Shown here piece after piece: positions 39,201 through 49,584 of a stretch of 64,000 bases of DNA. Every line of letters begins with the position of its first letter. The stretch's first letter is position 1. The stretch is from an uncultured Flavobacteriaceae bacterium. Lineage in GTDB: Bacteria; Bacteroidota; Bacteroidia; Flavobacteriales; Flavobacteriaceae. The notes below the pieces were generated by a model, which had not been told where the DNA came from, did not search any database, and saw only the letters and a program-made list of their open reading frames with translations. The stretch is taken from NCBI GenBank assembly GCA_913065125.1, contig CAJYAG010000005.1, positions 62,001-126,000 on the forward strand, read 5' to 3'. The position numbers and the translations under genes were made by a program.

Positions 39201-42200
39201 GTATGGATGCAGATGGTTCTAATATCGTAACTTTAGGAACTGGGTTTAGTTATCCTTATGGAATTACGGTACAATCTGATGGGAAAATTTTGGTAGCAGA
39301 TGCTGAAAATAGTGCTGTTAAACGTATGGATACAGATGGATCTAACATGCAAATTTTAGGGAGTGGATTTACTGCTCCTTCTGGAGTTGCACTACAATCT
39401 GATGGTAAAATTTTAGTAGCAGGTTCTGGTAGCAATCCAATTAAACGTATGGATGCAGATGGCACAAATATCGTAACTTTAGGAAGTGGATTTAATATTT
39501 CTCGTGGCGTAGCCGTACAATCAGATGGAAAAATTTTAGTGGCAGATACCTTTAACAATGCAATTAAACGCATTACAGAAGTAGCTACAAGTAACCGTAT
39601 TGCGGTAACAGTTGTTATCATACCACCAGCACCAATAACAAGCTATGCTACCCAAGTATATGCTGGAGATAGTAAAACGTTAGCAACTTTAGAAATTACA
39701 GGTACCGCCATAAAATGGTACGATGCAGCAACAGCAGGTAACTTTTTAGAAAATACCACAGTACTTACAGATAATACCACCTACTACGCAAGCCAAACCA
39801 TAAACGGTGTAGAAAGCACTAGCAGAATCGCAGTAACTGCTAAAAAAATTAGTGAAAACAACCAAACTTTTTTAAGTAGTAGCAACCCAACCGTTGCCAA
39901 TTTAGTAGCTACACCAAGTACAGGTGCAACAGCAAAATGGTTTACCAATGCTACAGGTGGTACTGCTTTAATAAATACAACTGCATTGGCTACTGCTACC
40001 TATTATGTAGAACAAAACACACCTTTAACTATAGAAACGGTAGGTAGTGGATTTAGTTTTCCTTATGGGGTAGCGGAACAATCCGATGGAAAGATTTTGG
40101 TAGCAGATACTTCCAATAACGCTATCAAACGTATGGATGCCGATGGTACAAATATTGTAACGGTAGCGAATGGATTTAATAAACCTCGCGGAGTTGCGGT
40201 ACAAGCGGATGGAAAGATTTTGGTAGTAGATACTGATAATCATGCTATCAAACGCATGGATGCCGATGGTTCTAATATTGTAACCTTAAGCAGTGGATTT
40301 AATAAACCTTATGGCGTTACGGTACAAGCGGATGGAAAGATTTTGGTAGCAGATGCTTTTAATCATGCTATTAAGCGTATGGATGCCGATGGAACGAATA
40401 TTGTAACCTTAGGTAGTGGGTTTCATATTCCTAGTGGAGTTGCGGTACAAGCGGATGGAAAGATTTTGGTAGCAGATCATGGTAATCACGCTGTTAAGCG
40501 TATGAATGCCGATGGAACAAATATCGATATTTTAAGTAGTGGATTCAATTATCCTTCTAGTGTTGCTGTACAATCTGATGGTAAAATTTTGATTACTGAC
40601 ACTAGCAATAACGCTATTAAACGTATGGATTCCGACGGTACAAATATAGTAACCCTAGGTAGTGGATTTGGTTCTCCTTATGGCGTTGCGGTACAAGCAA
40701 ACGGAAAGATTTTAGCGACAGATTATGCTAATAGCGCTATTAAACGTATTACAGAAGCAACTGTAAGTAATCGTGTGGCGGTAAGTGTTATAATTGAAAC
40801 ACCAGCACCAACTACCAGCTATGCTACGCAAGTATTTGCAGGAGCAAGTAAAACACTAAGCGATCTACAAGTTACAGGTACTGCTATAAAATGGTACGAT
40901 GCTGCAACAGCGGGTACCTTGTTAGACAATACTACCGTTTTGGTAGACAACACCACGTATTATGCAAGCCAAACTATAAACAGCGTAGAAAGTACAGATA
41001 GACTTGCTGTAACCGTGAAAAAAATAAGCGAAGCCAGCCAAACTTTTTTAAGTAATAGCAACCCAACCGTTGCCAATTTAGTAGCGACACCAAGTACAGG
41101 TGCAACAGCAAAATGGTTTACCACTGCTACAGGTGGTACTGCTTTAGTAAATACAACTACATTAAGTACTGCTACCTATTATGTAGAGCAAGCACTTCCT
41201 TCGATAACCATAGAAACGGTAGGTAATGGATTTGATGAACCTCGTAGAGTTGCGGTACAAGCGGATGGTAAAATTTTGGTGGCTGATACTTATAATAATG
41301 CTATTAAACGCATGGATGCCGATGGTACTAATATTGTAACCCTAGCCAGTAGTGGATTTAATTTTCCTTCAGGAATTGCGGTACAAGCGGACGGAAAAAT
41401 CTTAGTAGCAGACACTAATAATAGTGCTATTAAGCGTATGGATGTCGATGGTTCTAATATTGTAACCCTAGGTAGTGGATTTAATGCACCTTATAGCGTT
41501 GCGGTACAAGCGGATGGAAAGATTTTGGTGGCAAATGCTGGTAATAGTACTATAAAGCGTATGGATGCCGATGGTACAAATATAGTAACCCTAGGTAGTG
41601 GTTTTAATTTACCTCGTGACGTTGCGGTACAAGCGGACGGAAAGATTTTGGTAGCTGATAGTTCTAATAATGTTATAAAACGCATGGATGCCGATGGTAC
41701 TAATATTGTAACCCTAGCCAGTGGATTTAATAATCCTCGAGGCGTTGCGGTACAAGCAGATGGAAAGATTTTGGTTGCAGATATTTATAATAATGCTATA
41801 AAACGCATGGATGCCGACGGTACGAATATAGAAACGCTAGCCAGTAGTGGATTTAATTTTCCTACTGGAGTTACGGTACAAGCAGATGGAATTATTTTGG
41901 TTGCAGATACTGGTAATAACGCTATTAAACGTATTACAGAAGCAATTGTAAGTAATCGTGTGGCGGTAAGTGTTGCAATTGAAACATCAGCACCAACTAG
42001 CACTTATGCTACGCAAGTATTTGCTGGCACAAAAACACTAAGCGATCTACAAGTTACAGGTACTGCTATAAAATGGTACGATGCAGCAACAGCAGGCACC
42101 TTGTTAGACAATACTACCGTTTTGATAGACAACACCACGTATTATGCAAGCCAAACTATAAACAGCGTAGAAAGTACAGATAGACTTGCTGTAACCGTAA

Positions 42201-44611
42201 AAAAAATAAGTGAAGCCAGCCAAACTTTTTTAAGTAGTAGCAACCCAACAGTTGCTAATTTAGTAAGTATGCCAAGTACAGACTATAGTGCTAAATGGTT
42301 TACTACCGCATCTGGCGGAACCGTTTTAGAAAATACAACAGCATTAAATTCTGGGACGTATTATGTAGAACAAAGCAGACTTTTCAACATAGAAACGATA
42401 GCGAGTGTATTTGATGGCCCTTATGGAGTTGCGGTACAAGCTGATGGCAAAATTTTGATAGCAGATACTAATAATAATGCCATCAAACGCATGGATGCCG
42501 ATGGTACAAATATTGTAATCCTAGGCAGTGGATTTAGTGCTCCTCATGGAGTTGCCATTCAATCGGATGGTAAAATTGTAGTTGCAGATTACAATAATAG
42601 CGCCATCAAACGGATGGATGCTGATGGAAAGAATATCGAAACACTAGGAAGTGGGTTTAGTTTCCCTAGGGGCGTTGCCATTCAATCGGATGGTAAAATT
42701 GTAGTTGCTGATAGCAATAATAACGTTATTAAACGTATGAATTCGGATGGTTCTAATTTAGAGGTTTTAGGGGGTGGAGGATTTAATTTTCCTTCTGGAG
42801 TTGCCATTCAATCGGATGGTAAAATTGTAGTTGCTGATTTAGATAATAACGCCATCAAACGGATGGATGCTGATGGAAAGAATATCGAAACACTAGGAAG
42901 TGGGTTTAGTGCCCCTAATGACGTTGTCATTCAATCGGATGGTAAAATTGTAGTTGCAGATTTAGGTAATAACTCCATCAAACGGATGGATGCTGATGGA
43001 AAGAATATCGAAACACTAGGAAGTGGGTTTAGTTACCCTAGCGACGTTGCCATTCAATCTGACGGAAAAATTTTGGTAGCAGATACATACAATAACGCCA
43101 TTAAACGTATTACAGAAGCAACGATTAGCAATCGTGTGGCGGTAAGTATTGTTGTAAAAACAACACCAACAATTACTTTTGCAGATTTCACAAAAACTTA
43201 CGGTGATGCAGCTTTTGATTTAGCAGCAACATCAACTTCATCAGCAACGGTTACGTATAGTGTTGTTGCAGGTGGTACAGGTGAAATTAGCTTATCGGGT
43301 AAAAACATCACTCTCGTAAATGCAGGGACTGTAACCTTAAAAGCGAGTGTAGCTGAAAACGCTACTTATGAAGCTGCTGAAAAAGAAATAACACTTACTA
43401 TTAATAAAGCCGAATTAACCGTAACTGCAGATAATAAGTCAAGAGTTTACGGAGAATCAAATCCAACCTTAACCTTTGCCTATTCAGGATTTAAAAATTT
43501 AGAGGACGCAACAGCCTTAACCACAGTACCAACAGCCAGTACAACAGCAAGTGTAGCTTCTAATGTTGGAACTTATGATGTTGAAGTTGCCAATGGAGTT
43601 GCTACCAACTACTCATTTAAATATGTAAAAGGAACTTTAGAAATCACTAAAAAAGCAATCACAATTACTGCGGATGCAACAACGAAAGTGTATGGAGAGT
43701 CAGATCCAGCTTTAACCTATACTGCAAGTCCAAGTTTAGAAGCAGGCGATTCTTTTATAGGAAACTTAACAAGAGTAACTGGCGAAGATGCTAATACCTA
43801 TGCAATTTTACAAGGAACATTATCTGCTGGAACAAATTATACAATTACTTTTGTTTCTAAAGATTTTACCATCACTAAAAAAGCAATCACAATTACTGCG
43901 GATGCAACAACGAAAGTGTATGGAGAGTCAGATCCAGCTTTAACCTATACTGCAAGTCCAAGTTTAGAAACAGGCGATTCTTTTATAGGAAGCTTAACAA
44001 GAGTAACTGGCGAAGATGCTAATACCTATGCAATTTTACAAGGAACATTATCTGCTGGAACAAATTATACAATTACTTTTGTTTCCAAAAACTTTACGAT
44101 TACTAAAGCATCTCAAACAATTACTTTTGGGGAGATAACGCATAGTGATTCAGATGTTTTTGATTTGACTGCAACAAGCACTTCTGGTTTAGCAATTGTG
44201 TATACAAGTTCAAATACTAATGTAGCAACTATTTCAGGAAATACAGTAACGGTAGTATCAGCAGGAACTACAAGTATTACTGCAACTCAGCCTGGAAATA
44301 ATAATTATAAGGCCGCTACAGCTGTGGCACAAACATTAACAGTAACAACTCTTGGTGTTGAAGAGGATGCCGTTCTATTAAAAGCGGTGAAATTGTATCC
44401 AAATCCGGCTGTAAATTCGATACGTTTAGATATTGGTATGGTTAATACTGCTGCAATTCAAATTTTTGATATTAACGGTAAGTTAGTGATCGAAAAAAAG
44501 AACTACCAATCTAAAGAAATTGTAAATATATCTTCATTAAAAACAGGTGTATATCTTATAAGAGTAGTAAGTACAAAAGGAAATGCAATAAAGAAATTTA
44601 TTAAAAACTAA
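36257..44611 (+). CDS. Giant secreted multi-repeat protein with T9SS sorting domain
   Basis: 2784 aa. Signal peptide 1-22 (ending LQAQ). Residues about 23-350 and 351-735 are two copies of a right-handed beta-helix/choice-of-anchor-Q-like region, each with YGGFAGTETTL and DGFTI and closing in DIGAYE or DLGAYE. Residues about 736-2300 are four modules of about 393 aa. Each has two Ig-like CHU_C-associated domains (AIKWYDAATAG, TYYASQ) and then six NHL-type repeats of about 41 aa (core DGKILVADTNNNAIKRMDAD). Residues 2300-2700 hold Ig-like and MBG-type repeats. The C-terminus (about 2705-2784, KLYPNPAVNS to VYLIRV) is a type A sorting domain. It is probably exported and attached to the surface by type IX secretion, likely for adhesion or binding. 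No catalytic motif is seen. Confidence 0.9.
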   Translation: MKKKYLFLLLVISSFFATLQAQTTRYVTEGGAGTKDGLTWVNASDDIQAMINISAANDQVWVATGSYRPNRRADNISTISSSTDRAVSFLLKKDVKLYGGFAGTETTLAERSLTLSANKTILNGGDINGLGRIFNVIISSGDVGSARLDGFTIFGGTLGNPYLTLQVNGNEISSLDGSGMYNHTSSPTIANCIFYGNFSMNGGGMYNYNSSPTIINSTFYEDTADSDGDEIYNESSSPKIYNSIVWGTIFNNSSTPEIKNSIIKGSNNTTDGNIDAATLTDATLFKDPANGDYSLKAGGIAVNTGSNTLYTNTGGNLTTDVDVLGNKRVFQNTIDIGAYESQKAIITPDANNILYVNKAAIGEGSGNSWANAIPELADALVWANKNKANFTTTPLQIWVAGGIYKPLYSPEDGANFGTNQNKSNAFLLVNNVQIYGGFAGTETTLGERNLSISANKTTLSGDFNNDDTITGSGSTLSITNNTDNAYNIVVSAGDVGSALLDGFTITGGNATFNTKFLANTKEIYICSGAGIYNSESNSTYKNLIIRGNLSAESGGGMFSYMSTPKLENILIESNMANDGGGLTNQGNTNATLTNVTVFGNKSSTNTSGGIYNTGATVVVNNSIIWNLIENEGTGSYIANNSIIKGSSVTTNDNIDATSITETTLFKDPTNGDYSLNPSILNTAINAGDNTLYTGTIATDKDVAGNARLFDGTSTTDVIDLGAYELQQEPIPLAPKTAISLQIYAGVKTVSDLAITGTAIKWYDAATAGNFLENTTVLTDNTTYYASQTVNGVESTDRKAVTTKKISESNQTFLSSANPTVTNLVATPTTNATVKWFTTATNGTALENTATLTTGTYYVEQTSSLLTIETLGSNFSQPFGLTVQSDGKILVADTNNNVIKRMDADGTNIQILGSGFNKPRGVALQSDGKILVADAGNNSIKRMDADGSNIVTLNSTFNQPHGLAVQSDGKILVADSYNSAIKRMDADGSNIVTLGTGFSYPYGITVQSDGKILVADAENSAVKRMDTDGSNMQILGSGFTAPSGVALQSDGKILVAGSGSNPIKRMDADGTNIVTLGSGFNISRGVAVQSDGKILVADTFNNAIKRITEVATSNRIAVTVVIIPPAPITSYATQVYAGDSKTLATLEITGTAIKWYDAATAGNFLENTTVLTDNTTYYASQTINGVESTSRIAVTAKKISENNQTFLSSSNPTVANLVATPSTGATAKWFTNATGGTALINTTALATATYYVEQNTPLTIETVGSGFSFPYGVAEQSDGKILVADTSNNAIKRMDADGTNIVTVANGFNKPRGVAVQADGKILVVDTDNHAIKRMDADGSNIVTLSSGFNKPYGVTVQADGKILVADAFNHAIKRMDADGTNIVTLGSGFHIPSGVAVQADGKILVADHGNHAVKRMNADGTNIDILSSGFNYPSSVAVQSDGKILITDTSNNAIKRMDSDGTNIVTLGSGFGSPYGVAVQANGKILATDYANSAIKRITEATVSNRVAVSVIIETPAPTTSYATQVFAGASKTLSDLQVTGTAIKWYDAATAGTLLDNTTVLVDNTTYYASQTINSVESTDRLAVTVKKISEASQTFLSNSNPTVANLVATPSTGATAKWFTTATGGTALVNTTTLSTATYYVEQALPSITIETVGNGFDEPRRVAVQADGKILVADTYNNAIKRMDADGTNIVTLASSGFNFPSGIAVQADGKILVADTNNSAIKRMDVDGSNIVTLGSGFNAPYSVAVQADGKILVANAGNSTIKRMDADGTNIVTLGSGFNLPRDVAVQADGKILVADSSNNVIKRMDADGTNIVTLASGFNNPRGVAVQADGKILVADIYNNAIKRMDADGTNIETLASSGFNFPTGVTVQADGIILVADTGNNAIKRITEAIVSNRVAVSVAIETSAPTSTYATQVFAGTKTLSDLQVTGTAIKWYDAATAGTLLDNTTVLIDNTTYYASQTINSVESTDRLAVTVKKISEASQTFLSSSNPTVANLVSMPSTDYSAKWFTTASGGTVLENTTALNSGTYYVEQSRLFNIETIASVFDGPYGVAVQADGKILIADTNNNAIKRMDADGTNIVILGSGFSAPHGVAIQSDGKIVVADYNNSAIKRMDADGKNIETLGSGFSFPRGVAIQSDGKIVVADSNNNVIKRMNSDGSNLEVLGGGGFNFPSGVAIQSDGKIVVADLDNNAIKRMDADGKNIETLGSGFSAPNDVVIQSDGKIVVADLGNNSIKRMDADGKNIETLGSGFSYPSDVAIQSDGKILVADTYNNAIKRITEATISNRVAVSIVVKTTPTITFADFTKTYGDAAFDLAATSTSSATVTYSVVAGGTGEISLSGKNITLVNAGTVTLKASVAENATYEAAEKEITLTINKAELTVTADNKSRVYGESNPTLTFAYSGFKNLEDATALTTVPTASTTASVASNVGTYDVEVANGVATNYSFKYVKGTLEITKKAITITADATTKVYGESDPALTYTASPSLEAGDSFIGNLTRVTGEDANTYAILQGTLSAGTNYTITFVSKDFTITKKAITITADATTKVYGESDPALTYTASPSLETGDSFIGSLTRVTGEDANTYAILQGTLSAGTNYTITFVSKNFTITKASQTITFGEITHSDSDVFDLTATSTSGLAIVYTSSNTNVATISGNTVTVVSAGTTSITATQPGNNNYKAATAVAQTLTVTTLGVEEDAVLLKAVKLYPNPAVNSIRLDIGMVNTAAIQIFDINGKLVIEKKNYQSKEIVNISSLKTGVYLIRVVSTKGNAIKKFIKN
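38462..43140 (+). repeat. Four tandem 1.18-kb modules (2 Ig-like + 6 NHL repeats each)
   Basis: The landmark AAAATGG inside the first Ig-like domain recurs at 38533, 39712, 40888 and 42070, giving periods of 1179, 1176 and 1182 bp, all multiples of three. Each module closes with a similar segment (AIKRITEA, then SNRVAV). Within a module the six blades repeat every 123-126 bp. Modules 2 to 4 look closest to one another at DNA level. Confidence 0.9.
43643..44098 (+). repeat. Near-identical 228-bp tandem duplication (MBG-type domain)
   Basis: Copies at 43643-43870 and 43871-44098 encode 76-aa units starting ITKKAITITADATTKVYGES. By eye they differ at about six bases, giving three amino acid changes (A/T, N/S, D/N). 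The period keeps the frame. Confidence 0.92.
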
Positions 44612-44656
44612 CTCTATATTGCATCCCTTGCAAGTTTAGGGGTTTGTAAGGATATT

Positions 44657-44690
44657 AAAACCGACACAACAATGTGTCGGTTTTTTTATT
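44657..44690 (+). terminator. Terminator of the giant gene
   Basis: CCGACACA, loop ACAA, TGTGTCGG, flanked by A and T tracts, about 50 nt after the stop codon. Confidence 0.88.
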
Positions 44691-44850
44691 AGAAAATTGT
44701 TGAGTTCAGTTACTTTTTGTTTCAAACAGAAATCTCTTTAACAATACTATTAAATTAAGGTATCTTATTTACGCTTTAATTTGCTACAATGAGTATGCAT
44801 TTATATTGAATAAATAAAGGTACATCTAAGTGTATGCAATAAATAGACAT

Positions 44851-44884
44851 AAAAAAACCGAAACTAATACGTTTCGGTTTTTGT
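44851..44884. terminator. Terminator after the DUF3467 gene
   Basis: AACCGAAAC / GTTTCGGTT with A and T tracts abuts the DUF3467 stop. On the minus strand the hairpin is followed by a T-rich run. Confidence 0.85.
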
Positions 44885-44885
44885 T

Positions 44886-45197
44886 TTATGCTTCACCAGT
44901 GGGTCCAAAATTCATTGGAATTGGTGGTTGTTCGTACTCTTTAATTTCACCGTGAGCTTGTTCAAATCTTTGTACATTATCTGCCAAAGCTTTGGTTAAT
45001 CTCTTAGCGTGTTGAGGCGTTAAAATAATTCTAGATTTTACTTTTGCTTTTGGTACTCCGGGCATTACGTTGATAAAATCAACAATAAATTCTGAAACCG
45101 AATGATTGATAATTGCCAAATTAGAATAGGTTCCGTCTGCAACAGCTTCATCTAATTCTATATTTAATTGCCCTTGTTCGTTTTTAGTATCCTCCAT
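44886..45197 (-). CDS. DUF3467 domain protein
   Basis: 103 aa, almost entirely one DUF3467 domain with ADGTYSNLAIINHSVSEFIV and ILTPQHAKRLTKALADNV. No signal peptide or membrane segment, so it is cytoplasmic. Function unknown. Its place downstream of rpoC is, as I recall, common in Bacteroidota. A strong hairpin with T tract lies between rpoC and this gene, so it may depend on read-through or on its own promoter. Confidence 0.85.
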   Translation of the reverse strand: MEDTKNEQGQLNIELDEAVADGTYSNLAIINHSVSEFIVDFINVMPGVPKAKVKSRIILTPQHAKRLTKALADNVQRFEQAHGEIKEYEQPPIPMNFGPTGEA

Positions 45198-45207
45198 AGT
45201 AATAGTA

Positions 45208-45246
45208 TTAAAAAAGCCTACAAATTAATTTGTAGGCTTTTTATTA
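45208..45246. terminator. Terminator after rpoC
   Basis: AAAAGCCTACAAATT / AATTTGTAGGCTTTT is a long perfect inverted repeat ending in T tracts in both directions. It sits in the 50-bp gap between the rpoC stop and the DUF3467 start, ending the transcription/translation cluster. Confidence 0.88.
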
Positions 45247-45247
45247 T

Positions 45248-48200
45248 TTATAGATTTTTTTCCATTTCTTCTTTTGGACCTACAATGATATGATCGTATT
45301 GTCTCATACCTGTTCCTGCTGGAATTCTCTTACCAACAATAACATTTTCTTTCAATCCTTCTAAAGTATCTATTTTACCATTAACGGCTGCTTCATTTAA
45401 CACTTTCGTGGTTTCCTGGAACGATGCCGCAGAGATAAACGATTTAGTTTGTAGCGAAGCTCTTGTAATACCTTGCAACACTTGTTCTGCTGTTGCTGGC
45501 TGAGCGTCTCTTGCTGAAGCTAAATTTTTATCATTTCTACGTAAAATAGAGTTTTCATCTCTTAACTGACGTGAAGTAATGATTTGACCTGCTTTTAAAT
45601 TTTCAGAGTCTCCTGCATCTTCAACAACTTTCATTCCGTAAATTGCGTCATTTTCTTCGATAAAGTCATTTTTATGAATCAATTGATTTTCTAGGAAAAG
45701 TGTATCTCCAGAATCAATAATTCTAACTTTACGCATCATTTGACGTACTACAACCTCAAAGTGTTTGTCGTTAATTTTCACACCTTGTAAACGATAAACT
45801 TCTTGAATTTCGTTTACTAAATATTCTTGTACAGCAGATGGCCCTTGAATGTTCAGGATATCGATTGGAGTAATTGCTCCGTCAGATAATGGCATCCCTG
45901 CTTTAATGAAATCATTTTCTTGTACTAAAATTTGGTTAGACAACTTGATTAAGTATTTTCTAACATCACCTGTTTTAGATTCAACAATAATTTCTCTATT
46001 ACCACGCTTAATTTTCCCGAAAGAAACAACTCCGTCAATTGCTGCAACTACAGCAGGATTAGAAGGGTTACGTGCTTCAAATAATTCTGTTACACGAGGT
46101 AAACCTCCTGTAATATCTCCAGCTTTTCCTGATTTACGAGGAATTTTTACTAAGATTTTACCAGATTCTACAGCTTCTCCATTGTCAATCATTAAGTGAG
46201 CTCCAACAGGTAAACTATAAGAACGCAACGCATTACCATCTTTATCTTCAATAATTAAAGAAGGAATAATTTTCTTATTCTTAGAATCTGTAATTACTTT
46301 TTCTTGGAAACCTGTTTGTTCATCAATTTCTACAGAGTAGTTAATTCCTTGTTCTAAATCATCAAAACGAACTTTACCTCCAAATTCAGAAACAATTACA
46401 CCGTTAAATGAATCCCACTGACAAACTACATCACCTTTCTTAATGGTTTTTCTATCTTTATCAAAAATTGTAGAACCATAAGGAATGTTATTTGTACTTA
46501 AAGTAATTCCTGTTTTCTTATCAACAACTTTAATTTCTGCAGTTCTAGAGATTACAATATCAATTTCTTCTCCATTGGCATCTTTACTTTTTACAGTACG
46601 TAAATCTTCGATTGAAACTTTACCTCCAAAACTAGCAATTAACTTATTATCTTCAGAAATATTTCCTGCAACTCCCCCAACGTGGAAAGTTCTTAATGTT
46701 AATTGTGTACCAGGTTCACCAATAGATTGTGCTGCAATTACACCAACTGCTTCACCAATTTGTACTTTATTGCGAGTAGATAAACTCTGTCCGTAACATT
46801 TAGCACAAATCCCTTTACTTGATTCACAAGTTAAAGCAGAACGTACTTGAACTCTATCGATTCCTGATGCTTCAATAGCTTCCGCAACTTTTGAAGAAAT
46901 TTCTTCTCCAGCACTTACTAATAAATCATCTGTTAATGGTGCATATACATTTTGTAAAGAAACACGCCCTTCAACTCTTTCTGATAATGATTCAACGATT
47001 TCATCATTTTTCTTTAATGGCATTACTTCTAAGCCTCTTAAAGTACCACAATCTTCTTCGTTGATAATTACATCTTGAGATACATCTACTAAACGACGCG
47101 TTAAATAACCTGCATCGGCAGTTTTTAATGCTGTATCGGCTAATCCTTTACGAGCACCGTGCGTTGAGATAAAGTATTCAAGAATTGATAATCCTTCCTT
47201 AAAGTTAGAAAGAATTGGATTTTCAATAATTTCTCCACCACCTGCTGTAGATTTTTTAGGTTTTGCCATTAATCCACGCATACCTGTTAACTGACGGATT
47301 TGTTCTTTAGAACCCCTCGCACCAGAATCTAGCATCATGTATACTGAGTTAAACCCTTGTTGATCTTCACGTAAACGCTTCATAGATAATTCTGTTAATC
47401 TGTTGTTCGTAGAACCCCAAATGTCAATTACCTGATTGTAACGTTCTTTGTTTGTTAACATTCCCATGTTATAGTTTGCAATAATTCCGTCCACTTCTTC
47501 ATTCGCTTCAGCAATCATTTTTGTTTTTTCCTCAGGAATAATAATATCACCTAAACTAAATGATAATCCTCCTTGGAATGCAAACTTATATCCCATGTTT
47601 TTAATATTATCTAAAAATTCTCCAGTTGTAGGAATATCAGTAGCTTTTAAAATTCTACCAATAATACCACGTAAAGATTTTTTAGTTAATACATCATTAA
47701 TATATCCAGCTTTAGCAGGTACTACTTCGTTAAATAATACTCTACCAACTGTAGTTTTAATAATTTTTCTAACCTGTTCTCCGTTTTCATCAATGTCGTA
47801 AGTTCTTACTTTAATACCTGCGTTTAAGTCAACCATTTCTTCGTTAAAAGCAATGTTTACTTCTTCAGGTGAATAAAAAGTTAAGCCTTCTCCTTTAATT
47901 GGAACTTCTGGAGTAGAGATTCTTTCTTTAGTCATATAGTACAATCCAAGTACCATATCCTGAGAAGGAACTGTTACTGGAGCACCATTTGCAGGATTTA
48001 AGATATTGTGAGAAGCCAACATTAATAATTGTGCTTCTAAAATAGCTTCTGGTCCTAATGGTAAATGTACTGCCATTTGATCTCCATCAAAATCGGCATT
48101 AAATGCCGTACACACTAATGGGTGTAATTGAATTGCTTTTCCTTCAATTAATTTTGGTTGAAAAGCTTGGATTCCTAAACGGTGAAGCGTTGGAGCACGG

Positions 48201-49522
48201 TTTAATAATACAGGATGTCCTTTTAAAACATTCTCTAAAATATCCCAAACTACAGGCTCTTTTCTATCAATTATTTTCTTTGCAGATTTAACCGTTTTTA
48301 CAATTCCTCTTTCAATTAATTTACGAATTACAAAAGGTTTGTATAATTCGGCTGCCATTTCCTTTGGGATACCACATTCCGATAACTTTAATTCTGGTCC
48401 AACAACAATTACAGAACGTGCAGAATAATCAACACGCTTACCTAATAAGTTTTGACGGAAACGTCCTTGTTTTCCTTTTAATGAATCTGACAACGATTTT
48501 AACGGTCTGTTAGATTCAGTTTTTACTGCTGATGATTTACGTGTGTTATCAAATAATGAATCTACAGATTCTTGTAACATACGTTTCTCGTTACGTAAAA
48601 TAACTTCTGGAGCTTTGATTTCAACCAATCTTTTTAAACGGTTGTTTCTGATAATAACTCTTCTGTATAAATCATTTAAATCTGAAGTTGCAAAACGACC
48701 ACCATCTAATGGAACTAATGGACGTAATTCTGGTGGAATCACCGGAACTGCCTTCATAATCATCCACTCTGGCTTGTTTTCTCTTTCTTTATTAGAGTCT
48801 CTAAATGCTTCAACAACATTTAAACGTTTTAATGCTTCAGTTTTACGTTGCTTAGACGTTTCTGTATTTGCTTTGTGTCTTAATTCGTAAGAAAGTTCGT
48901 CTAAATCTATACGAGCTAACAAATCAATTAAACATTCTGCTCCCATTTTAGCGATAAACTTATTTGGGTCAGAATCATCTAAATATTGATTTTCTTGCGG
49001 AAGTGTTTCTGCAATATCTAAATATTCTTCTTCTGTTAAGAAGTCCATTTTTTGCAATGGTTCTCCTTCAGCATTTTTTGCAATACCTGGAGCAATTACT
49101 ACGTAACGCTCGTAATAGATAATCATGTCTAACTTTTTAGATGGCAAACCTAAAAGGTATCCCATTTTGTTAGGCAATGATCTAAAGTACCAAATATGAG
49201 CAACAGGAACCACTAAATTAATGTGTCCTACTCTATCTCTACGTACTTTCTTTTCTGTTACTTCTACACCACATCGGTCACAAACGATTCCTTTGTAGCG
49301 AATTCTTTTATATTTACCACAAGCACATTCAAAGTCTTTTACAGGACCAAAAATACGCTCACAAAATAAACCATCTCTTTCTGGTTTGTGTGTACGGTAA
49401 TTAATTGTTTCTGGTTTTAACACCTCTCCTCTAGAGATTCCTAGAATAGCTTCTGGAGATGATAATCCAATTGAGATTTTATTAAACTTTTTTACAGTGT
49501 ACTTCTCGTTTTTTCTTGCCAT
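45248..49522 (-). CDS. rpoC: RNA polymerase subunit beta'
   Basis: 1424 aa, normal for Bacteroidota. The N-terminal zinc finger reads [20 protein letters not shown]. The catalytic magnesium site is [12 protein letters not shown], with the rudder/bridge-helix and trigger-loop region around [20 protein letters not shown]. The second zinc site is [15 protein letters not shown]. It forms the active centre with RpoB. It starts at ATG 49520-49522, 104 nt after the rpoB stop; that gap contains a 9-bp hairpin. Confidence 0.98.
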   Translation of the reverse strand: MARKNEKYTVKKFNKISIGLSSPEAILGISRGEVLKPETINYRTHKPERDGLFCERIFGPVKDFECACGKYKRIRYKGIVCDRCGVEVTEKKVRRDRVGHINLVVPVAHIWYFRSLPNKMGYLLGLPSKKLDMIIYYERYVVIAPGIAKNAEGEPLQKMDFLTEEEYLDIAETLPQENQYLDDSDPNKFIAKMGAECLIDLLARIDLDELSYELRHKANTETSKQRKTEALKRLNVVEAFRDSNKERENKPEWMIMKAVPVIPPELRPLVPLDGGRFATSDLNDLYRRVIIRNNRLKRLVEIKAPEVILRNEKRMLQESVDSLFDNTRKSSAVKTESNRPLKSLSDSLKGKQGRFRQNLLGKRVDYSARSVIVVGPELKLSECGIPKEMAAELYKPFVIRKLIERGIVKTVKSAKKIIDRKEPVVWDILENVLKGHPVLLNRAPTLHRLGIQAFQPKLIEGKAIQLHPLVCTAFNADFDGDQMAVHLPLGPEAILEAQLLMLASHNILNPANGAPVTVPSQDMVLGLYYMTKERISTPEVPIKGEGLTFYSPEEVNIAFNEEMVDLNAGIKVRTYDIDENGEQVRKIIKTTVGRVLFNEVVPAKAGYINDVLTKKSLRGIIGRILKATDIPTTGEFLDNIKNMGYKFAFQGGLSFSLGDIIIPEEKTKMIAEANEEVDGIIANYNMGMLTNKERYNQVIDIWGSTNNRLTELSMKRLREDQQGFNSVYMMLDSGARGSKEQIRQLTGMRGLMAKPKKSTAGGGEIIENPILSNFKEGLSILEYFISTHGARKGLADTALKTADAGYLTRRLVDVSQDVIINEEDCGTLRGLEVMPLKKNDEIVESLSERVEGRVSLQNVYAPLTDDLLVSAGEEISSKVAEAIEASGIDRVQVRSALTCESSKGICAKCYGQSLSTRNKVQIGEAVGVIAAQSIGEPGTQLTLRTFHVGGVAGNISEDNKLIASFGGKVSIEDLRTVKSKDANGEEIDIVISRTAEIKVVDKKTGITLSTNNIPYGSTIFDKDRKTIKKGDVVCQWDSFNGVIVSEFGGKVRFDDLEQGINYSVEIDEQTGFQEKVITDSKNKKIIPSLIIEDKDGNALRSYSLPVGAHLMIDNGEAVESGKILVKIPRKSGKAGDITGGLPRVTELFEARNPSNPAVVAAIDGVVSFGKIKRGNREIIVESKTGDVRKYLIKLSNQILVQENDFIKAGMPLSDGAITPIDILNIQGPSAVQEYLVNEIQEVYRLQGVKINDKHFEVVVRQMMRKVRIIDSGDTLFLENQLIHKNDFIEENDAIYGMKVVEDAGDSENLKAGQIITSRQLRDENSILRRNDKNLASARDAQPATAEQVLQGITRASLQTKSFISAASFQETTKVLNEAAVNGKIDTLEGLKENVIVGKRIPAGTGMRQYDHIIVGPKEEMEKNL

Positions 49523-49584
49523 GGTAATGGATTCGAATTAAAATTGTAAAAATGACCTCTAAGGAGGCTTCTAAATATATGATT

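Noticed and set aside
39256..42003. Several antisense ORFs of 64-121 aa within the giant gene
   Set aside because: They repeat because the NHL units repeat; each is the reverse frame of the same blade and none has its own signals.
38880..43130. Repeat array considered as CRISPR or VNTR locus
   Set aside because: Units are 123 bp, in frame, protein-coding and lack spacers; they are NHL-type protein repeats.
49535..49570. CCTCTAAGGAGG near rpoC as a Shine-Dalgarno
   Set aside because: On the minus strand the CCTCC-type complement lies over 40 nt from the rpoC ATG, too far for ribosome binding.
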